Below the pieces are notes generated by a model. The model was not told where the DNA came from. It made no database searches and worked only from the letters and a program-made list of their open reading frames with translations. A program made the position numbers and the translations under genes. From positions 124,001 to 188,000 of the forward strand of contig UQNN01000001.1 in NCBI GenBank assembly GCA_900542445.1: a DNA stretch of 64,000 bases. The letters are read 5' to 3'. Of the stretch, positions 58,765 to 64,000 are shown in pieces (the stretch's first letter is position 1; each line of letters opens with the position of its first letter). The DNA is from an uncultured Eubacteriales bacterium (GTDB lineage Bacteria > Bacillota > Clostridia > Christensenellales > Aristaeellaceae).

Positions 58765-61248
58765 TTATTTTTCGTCTTTTGTTTCAGCGGTCAATGCGCC
58801 ATACTGTACGACATCGTCCAGCAGAACATTAACAAGCAGCTGTCCCTTACTTGCTCGACGCTCTACTGCGATCTCGTCCATGTTGAGTAATACCGTATGA
58901 CCGTGTTTTTGCTCTACGCGCACGCTCTTTGCGCCAGTCACATTCAGGCAGATCGCCACCTGTGTGCCCGTTTCACCTGTTTTATTCATCGGCAAAAGCT
59001 TTTGCCCCTTGCCCGCGCGGCCCTGACGTTCCACGTCGTCGCTGAGCATCCGCTTGCCGAAACCGCGATCGCTGAGTACAAACAACATATCGCCCGCCTT
59101 CGGGATTTCAAACCAGCGCACCTCGTCGTCCTTGCCCACGTCGATGCCTCGGACACCCGCCGTCGCGCGCCCCGTGCAGGAAACCGTATCCAACTTAAAT
59201 CGCAGCGCCATGCCCAATTGGGTAATCAGGATAATATCATCCTTATCCTCCGGATCGACCTGTACCATGCCGACCAGCTCATCGTTGCCCTTGAGGTTGA
59301 TCGCCGCAAAGCGCGCGCGGCGGATGCCGTATTCCGCTGCGGCGGTACGCTTAACCTGTCCATTCTTGGTGATGAACAGGAAATCGCCCTTTTTCGCCAT
59401 CTCATCTGACTTGACGCAGACCAAGGCTACCGCATGCTCATGATCGGCCAACCCTGCAATCAGACCGGTCAGCAGACTACCGCGGTCTTTAAGCTTCATG
59501 GTTTCCGGAATCCTGGTCACATCCAGCATGAAGCAGTTGCCCCTGTTGGTGAAGAAATACAGCGTCTCATCCGTCGCGGTCTGAATGGTTTCCACCACTT
59601 CATCCTTCGCGCCCGGCTGCGCCAGATACTTATCCACCATGCGCGGACTCATGCGGCGCAGCTGACCATCCCGCAAGCGCAGAATAGCCGTGTCTTCTGC
59701 GACAGGTTTGTTTTCCACCACCGGCAGCGTCGCGCTGTCGTCCTCAATCAGCTCTGTGCGTCGATCGTCACCGTACTGGTCACGGATCTCGGTCATTTCC
59801 CTGCGAATGACGTCGTCGAGCTTCTTTTCGCTTTTCAAAATGCCCTCAAGCCGCGCAATAGTTTTAAGAATCGCGGCGTATTCCTTGCGAAGCGCCTCAA
59901 TTTCAAGCCCCGTGAGTCGTTGCAGGCGCATATCCAGAATCGCCTGCGCCTGAATCTCTGTCAGTCCAAACCGCGCAATCAACTGTTCCTTCGCTTCCTT
60001 AGGACTTTTGCTTTTGCGAATCAGCGCGATCACTTCATCCAGATGATTGACCGCAACCATTAAGCCCGCAAGGATATGCTCTCTGGCCTGCGCCTGTTCC
60101 AGTTCATATTTTGTGCGGCGGGTGACAACGCGTTTCTGATGCTCAATATAATAGGTAAGCATTGCCTTGACACCCATCTGCATCGGGCGTCCTTCCGCAA
60201 TGGCCACCATGTTCACGCCAAAGGTGATCTGCAAATCGGAATACTTATAGAGCACCGACAGAATCGCCATCGGGTCAACATCGCGCTTGAGCTCGATGAC
60301 CGCCCGCAGACCCATGCGGTCGGATTCATCGCGAATATCGTAAATGCCGCCAAGCTGAACCTTGCGTTCTTCGCTCAGCTTTAAAATCTTTTCAAGCATC
60401 GCCGCCTTCGGCACCTGATACGGCACTTCGGTAATGACGATCAGTTTGCGCCCTGCCGCACCGTCTTCAATATGCACCTTGGCACGCAGGGTCAGCTTAC
60501 CGCGCCCCGTCTCATAGGCGCTGCGAATTTCGTCGTTGCGGATGAGCCTGCCGCCCGTTGGAAAATCCGGTGCGGGCAAAACATTCATAATCTCATCCAG
60601 CGTCGCTTCCGGCTTATCCATCACCAGAATCGCCGCGTCGATGGCTTCCCTGAGATTGTGCGGCGGAATATTCGTCGCCAACCCGACCGCGATGCCGGAA
60701 GCGCCGTTCACCAGCAGGTTCGGATAACGTGCCGGCAGCATATCCGGCTCTTTGAGCGTATCGTCAAAGTTAAAGCTGAACGGCACGGTATCTTTGTCGA
60801 TATCCCGCAGCATTTCCAGCGCAAGTGGCGCCATGCGGGCTTCAGTGTAACGCATCGCCGCCGCGCTGTCGCCGTCGATCGAACCGAAGTTGCCGTGTCC
60901 ATCGACCAACAGCGCGCGCATGCTGTACGGCTGCGCCATGCGCACCATGGCGTCGTAAACCGAGCTATCGCCATGCGGATGATATTTGCCCAGACAATCG
61001 CCGACAATGCGCGCGCACTTTTTATGCGGCTTATCCGGCGTAACGCCCAACTCGTTGAGCGTAAACAGAATGCGCCGCTGAACCGGCTTGAGGCCATCCT
61101 CCACACGTGGGAGCGCACGTTCCAGAATGACGTGCTCCGCATACGGAATCATCGAGATGTGCATCACCTCGTCCATCGGACGCTGAATGATCTCGTGACG
61201 CGGCGCATTCTCCTTCGGCGGCTGCCCGCCTTCCTTTTTGCGTGCCAT
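58765..61248 (-). CDS. parC: Type IIA topoisomerase subunit A (ParC/GyrA type)
   Basis: An 827-residue subunit with the winged-helix domain (GLKPVQRRILFTL), the catalytic tyrosine in AAAMRYTEARM and the QRRILF/HPHGDSS loops where quinolones bind. Six beta-pinwheel repeats occupy the C-terminal ~300 residues. The gyrase box is degenerate (QGRAGKG instead of QRRGGRG), which favours topoisomerase IV over gyrase, but the assignment is not certain. It breaks and rejoins double strands to unlink chromosomes. The ATG shares a base with the parE stop. Confidence 0.88.
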   Translation of the reverse strand: MARKKEGGQPPKENAPRHEIIQRPMDEVMHISMIPYAEHVILERALPRVEDGLKPVQRRILFTLNELGVTPDKPHKKCARIVGDCLGKYHPHGDSSVYDAMVRMAQPYSMRALLVDGHGNFGSIDGDSAAAMRYTEARMAPLALEMLRDIDKDTVPFSFNFDDTLKEPDMLPARYPNLLVNGASGIAVGLATNIPPHNLREAIDAAILVMDKPEATLDEIMNVLPAPDFPTGGRLIRNDEIRSAYETGRGKLTLRAKVHIEDGAAGRKLIVITEVPYQVPKAAMLEKILKLSEERKVQLGGIYDIRDESDRMGLRAVIELKRDVDPMAILSVLYKYSDLQITFGVNMVAIAEGRPMQMGVKAMLTYYIEHQKRVVTRRTKYELEQAQAREHILAGLMVAVNHLDEVIALIRKSKSPKEAKEQLIARFGLTEIQAQAILDMRLQRLTGLEIEALRKEYAAILKTIARLEGILKSEKKLDDVIRREMTEIRDQYGDDRRTELIEDDSATLPVVENKPVAEDTAILRLRDGQLRRMSPRMVDKYLAQPGAKDEVVETIQTATDETLYFFTNRGNCFMLDVTRIPETMKLKDRGSLLTGLIAGLADHEHAVALVCVKSDEMAKKGDFLFITKNGQVKRTAAAEYGIRRARFAAINLKGNDELVGMVQVDPEDKDDIILITQLGMALRFKLDTVSCTGRATAGVRGIDVGKDDEVRWFEIPKAGDMLFVLSDRGFGKRMLSDDVERQGRAGKGQKLLPMNKTGETGTQVAICLNVTGAKSVRVEQKHGHTVLLNMDEIAVERRASKGQLLVNVLLDDVVQYGALTAETKDEK

Positions 61249-63215
61249 TACTTCGCCTTCCCCTCTCGTGCCAGGAATGTATCCACCTTATTAAAATCGG
61301 CGTATGTCGTGATATAGTCGCGACGCGGCTCCACTTTGTCGCCCATCAGCAGGGTGACCAGCCGCTCAGCTTCAGCCACGTCCTCCAGCGTCACCTGCAT
61401 CAGCTGGCGGTTTTCCGGGTTCATGGTCGTCTCCCACAGCTGAGAAGGGTCCATTTCGCCAAGTCCTTTATAACGCTGAATGGTATAACCCTTCCCAATT
61501 TTCGCCGTAATGGAAGAAAGCTCCTTGTCGTCATACGCATAAACAATCTTGTCGCCCTTGGCAACGCGATACAGCGGCGGCATGCCGATATACACATGGC
61601 CGTCTGTAATCAGCTCGCGCATATAGCGGTAGAAGAATGTCAGCAGAATGGCGCGAATATGCGCGCCATCCTGATCTGCATCGGAGAGAATGATCACCTT
61701 ATAATACTTGAGGCTCTTGATATCAAAATCCTCGCCGATACCCGTGCCCAGCGCCGTGATGATGGAACGAAACTCTTCATTGGCCAGCACCTGATCGATG
61801 CGCTTTTTCTCCACGTTGAGCGGCTTGCCGCGAATCGGCAGAATCGCCTGAAAACGGCGGTCGCGTCCCTGCTTGGCGCTGCCGCCTGCCGAATCGCCCT
61901 CAACGATGAACATTTCGTTTTCTTCCGCTTTTCTGCCCGTGCAACTGGAAAGCTTGCCCACCAGCGGCGCGGCATCCAGCTGGTTCTTCGCGCGGGCAAC
62001 TTCCTTCGCCTTGCGCGCGGCTTCGCGCACTTTGCAGGCGCGCAGCGCTTTTTCAACAATCGACTGCGCCACATCCTGATTTTTAAGGTTTTCAAGATAT
62101 TCCGTCATCCGGGCGTAGACAAAAGCCTCCACCGCCGGGCGAACCTCCGTGTTGCCCAGCTTGCCCTTTGTCTGCCCCTCAAACTGCGGATTGCGCACGA
62201 AGGTTGCCAACACCGCCGTGATGCCCTCGCGGAAATCTTCGCCCATCAGGTTGTTATCCTTTTCCTTGAGTGCGCCGACTTTGCGGGCGTAGTCGTTCAG
62301 AGCGCGCGTAAAACCGGCCTTGAAGCCCATTTCATGGGTGCCTCCTTCAGCGGTCGGAATGTTGTTGACGTAGGAAAAGATACTCTCCGCATAATCGTCG
62401 GTATGCTGAATCGCCAGACACACGCGCACATCGTCCTGCACGCCTTCAAGCATCAGCACATTTTCATACAGCGGGGTTTTATCACGGTTAATATAACGCA
62501 CATAGTCGGACAACCCGCCCTCATACATGAAAACGGTTTTCTGCTTGTCCGGGTCTTTCTCCCGCTCGTCCACGAACGTGATGGAAAGCCCCTTATTCAG
62601 ATACGCCAACTCACGCAAATGGCGGCGGACAATTTCCGCGTTGAATTTCGTTTCCTCAAACACGGTATCATCCGGCAGAAAGGTCACGCGCGTACCATGC
62701 TTGCGCGTCGCGCTGATGCGTTCCAGCGGCGTGACTGCTCGGCCGGAGGCGATTTTCTTCTCTGCCGGATCGTAGTTGCTTTCAAACCGCATGCGGTAAT
62801 GCCCGCCGCCGGTGCAGCTATCCACAACAAGCCATTTGCTCAGCGCGTTGACGACCGAAGCGCCCACGCCGTGCAGACCGCCGGAATAGGCATAATTCTG
62901 ATGGTCGAACTTGCCGCCCGCATGCAGCTTGGTATAGATGACCTCTACGCCCGTAATGCCAAGCTCCGGATGAATATCCACCGGCACGCCGCGGCCGTCA
63001 TCCTCCACGGAGGCGCTGCCGTCCTTATGCAACTCAACGGAGATGCTCCTGGCGTAGCCGTTGGCCACCTCGTCAATCGCGTTATCCACGATTTCCCAGA
63101 GCAGGTGGTGCAGACCGCGGGAACCTGTGGAGCCGATGTACATACCCGGACGCATCCGAACCGCATCCAGCCCTTCAAGCACCTTGAGCATGCTGGCAGA
63201 GTAGGTTTTCGCCAT
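61248..63215 (-). CDS. parE: Type IIA topoisomerase subunit B (ParE/GyrB type)
   Basis: A 655-residue GHKL ATPase subunit: VRMRPGMYIGSTGSRGLHHLLWEIVDNAIDE, the YSGGLHGVGASVVNALS ATP lid, the TOPRIM motifs EGDSAGGSAKQGRDR and DADQDGAHI, and the C-terminal YKGLGEM. The length and lack of the gyrase-specific insert fit ParE or a Gram-positive GyrB; the pairing with a degenerate gyrase box in the A subunit favours ParE. ATG 63215 has AAGGAGG 10 bases upstream and begins MAKTYSASMLKVLEGL; the longer frame crosses the promoter. Confidence 0.9.
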   Translation of the reverse strand: MAKTYSASMLKVLEGLDAVRMRPGMYIGSTGSRGLHHLLWEIVDNAIDEVANGYARSISVELHKDGSASVEDDGRGVPVDIHPELGITGVEVIYTKLHAGGKFDHQNYAYSGGLHGVGASVVNALSKWLVVDSCTGGGHYRMRFESNYDPAEKKIASGRAVTPLERISATRKHGTRVTFLPDDTVFEETKFNAEIVRRHLRELAYLNKGLSITFVDEREKDPDKQKTVFMYEGGLSDYVRYINRDKTPLYENVLMLEGVQDDVRVCLAIQHTDDYAESIFSYVNNIPTAEGGTHEMGFKAGFTRALNDYARKVGALKEKDNNLMGEDFREGITAVLATFVRNPQFEGQTKGKLGNTEVRPAVEAFVYARMTEYLENLKNQDVAQSIVEKALRACKVREAARKAKEVARAKNQLDAAPLVGKLSSCTGRKAEENEMFIVEGDSAGGSAKQGRDRRFQAILPIRGKPLNVEKKRIDQVLANEEFRSIITALGTGIGEDFDIKSLKYYKVIILSDADQDGAHIRAILLTFFYRYMRELITDGHVYIGMPPLYRVAKGDKIVYAYDDKELSSITAKIGKGYTIQRYKGLGEMDPSQLWETTMNPENRQLMQVTLEDVAEAERLVTLLMGDKVEPRRDYITTYADFNKVDTFLAREGKAK

Positions 63216-63249
63216 GGATAAAGCCCTCCTTATAATCGTACAAGAGTAT

Positions 63250-63278
63250 ATTATATCGGATTTTTCCAGTTTTTGCAA
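63250..63278 (-). promoter_or_regulatory. sigma-A promoter of parE-parC
   Basis: Minus strand: -35 TTGCAA (63273-63278), 17-base spacer, -10 TATAAT (63250-63255), about 30 bases before the parE ATG. Confidence 0.82.
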
Positions 63279-63393
63279 TGCCCCGTTTAAAACTTACGCG
63301 TTCCCGCACAGGTTTCTACGCGTTTTAAGAGCATATTTTCGCCTGTTTCGGCGCAACCTGATGCCATGAAAACCGTATAAGGAGGGATGCACT

Positions 63394-64000
63394 GTGTCTT
63401 TGGGTATGATTCTCTTGGTGGTGCTGACGCTGCTCATTCTCTTTGGCGTTTTACAGCGCGTGCTGGATCGCATGGCGCTCACCGACAGGCAGGCGCTGTT
63501 TCTGGTAGCGCTGATTTTTGTGGGCGGATGGCTGCCCGATCTGCGTCTGGGCATGGTTTCGCTCAACATTGGAGGCGCGCTCGTCCCCTTCGGCGTGTGC
63601 GTATACCTGTTTTTTCATGCGGGCACGGGCAAAGAGCGCATTCGCTGCCTGATTGCCTCCGTGCTGGCAGCGGCTGTGATCTATGTCGTCAGTCTGTTTT
63701 TCCCCGCAGACCCCGTCACAATGCCGTTTGATCCGATGATTCTCTACGGCCTGTGCGGCGGCATCATCGCGTGGCTGATGGGGCGCTCGCGGCGCAGTGC
63801 GTTTATCGCAGGCGTACTCGGCGTGATTCTGGCCGACGCGGCAACGGGCGTGGTTAACTGGTCGCGCGGCATCAACCAGATGTTGTATCTGGGCGGCGCG
63901 GGCGCTCTGGACGCGGTCGTGCTTTCAGGCGTCACGGCGGTCATGCTCTGCGAACTGGCAGGCGAAATCGCAGAACGCATCGCGCGCGGCAGGACAAACG
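63394..64000 (+). CDS. DUF1614-like membrane protein, 3' end cut
   Basis: The frame opens at GTG 63394 with AAGGAGG 10 bases upstream and stays open to the window edge (202 complete codons). It contains about six hydrophobic segments and the stretch DPMILYGLCGGIIAWLMGRSRR followed by AFIAGVLGVILADAATG and GGAGALDAVVLSGVTAVMLCELAGE, which fits the DUF1614 family of Firmicutes. The function is unknown; members are common in spore-formers. It is divergent from parE, and I see no clear promoter in the 63279-63380 region. Confidence 0.78.
   Translation, partial: MSLGMILLVVLTLLILFGVLQRVLDRMALTDRQALFLVALIFVGGWLPDLRLGMVSLNIGGALVPFGVCVYLFFHAGTGKERIRCLIASVLAAAVIYVVSLFFPADPVTMPFDPMILYGLCGGIIAWLMGRSRRSAFIAGVLGVILADAATGVVNWSRGINQMLYLGGAGALDAVVLSGVTAVMLCELAGEIAERIARGRTN

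Overview
The window looks like chromosomal core DNA of an anaerobic, endospore-forming Clostridia-type Firmicute with roughly even base composition (a little above 50% GC by eye). The evidence is the combination of spoIVA and a pdaB-type deacetylase (sporulation), ctsR-clpC, remA, mutS2, the yicC-remA-gmk-rpoZ-coaBC order, a complete Rnf complex (ferredoxin:NAD+ oxidoreductase ion pump), sigma-A promoters with TATAAT boxes and strong AGGAGG ribosome sites. No rRNA, tRNA, CRISPR, prophage or intact insertion sequence was seen. Nearly everything is on the minus strand; the exceptions are a three-gene plus-strand block at 8.9-12.7 kb and a partial gene at the right edge.

Layout on the minus strand, from the left. 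1-5.6 kb: an O-antigen-ligase-like membrane protein, then the MrfA helicase and MrfB exonuclease (DNA repair pair) and a TPR protein cut by the window edge, all overlapping. 5.8-8.7 kb: ctsR-clpC with a recognisable CtsR operator, but without mcsA/mcsB and with a shortened ClpC middle domain. 8.9-12.7 kb (plus strand): ABC-F ATPase, uridine kinase, MFS transporter, followed by a 0.2-kb inverted-repeat element. 12.9-14.5 kb: ECF sigma factor with a DUF4179-type anti-sigma partner. 14.6-20.8 kb: galE; then cysteine desulfurase, a JAMM-domain HflX, two VanY-type carboxypeptidases and a cyclase in one run. 20.9-22.1 kb: glyA. 22.3-29.0 kb: rnfCDGEAB, in which RnfG carries five extra FMN-binding repeats and RnfB has many iron-sulfur motifs.

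29.4-48.7 kb is a long minus-strand run. It opens with a sigma-A promoter at 48.7 kb: small membrane protein, secD, secF, recJ, rel, dtd, MBL hydrolase, hemZ, an unknown protein, cyclophilin and zapA. A terminator follows, then U32 peptidase and mutS2, another terminator, then an HtrA protease and spoIVA with its own sigma-E-like promoter. 48.8-52.0 kb is yicC-remA-gmk-rpoZ-coaBC. 52.1-56.9 kb is yerC-pcrA-ligA. 57.0-63.2 kb holds pdaB-ssb and a type II topoisomerase pair (parE-parC type). A DUF1614-like membrane protein runs off the right edge.

Functionally the window is mostly housekeeping: replication and repair (PcrA, LigA, MutS2, RecJ, MrfAB, SSB, topoisomerase), stress and proteostasis (ClpC, HtrA, Rel, HflX), secretion (SecDF), sporulation coat and cortex (SpoIVA, PdaB) and membrane energy conservation (Rnf). 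The feature least like textbook relatives is the multi-flavin RnfG together with an iron-sulfur-rich RnfB, which together suggest an extended electron conduit. Other points worth a second look are the JAMM-HflX fusion, the reduced ClpC, the inverted-repeat element at 12.7-12.9 kb and several regulatory structures.
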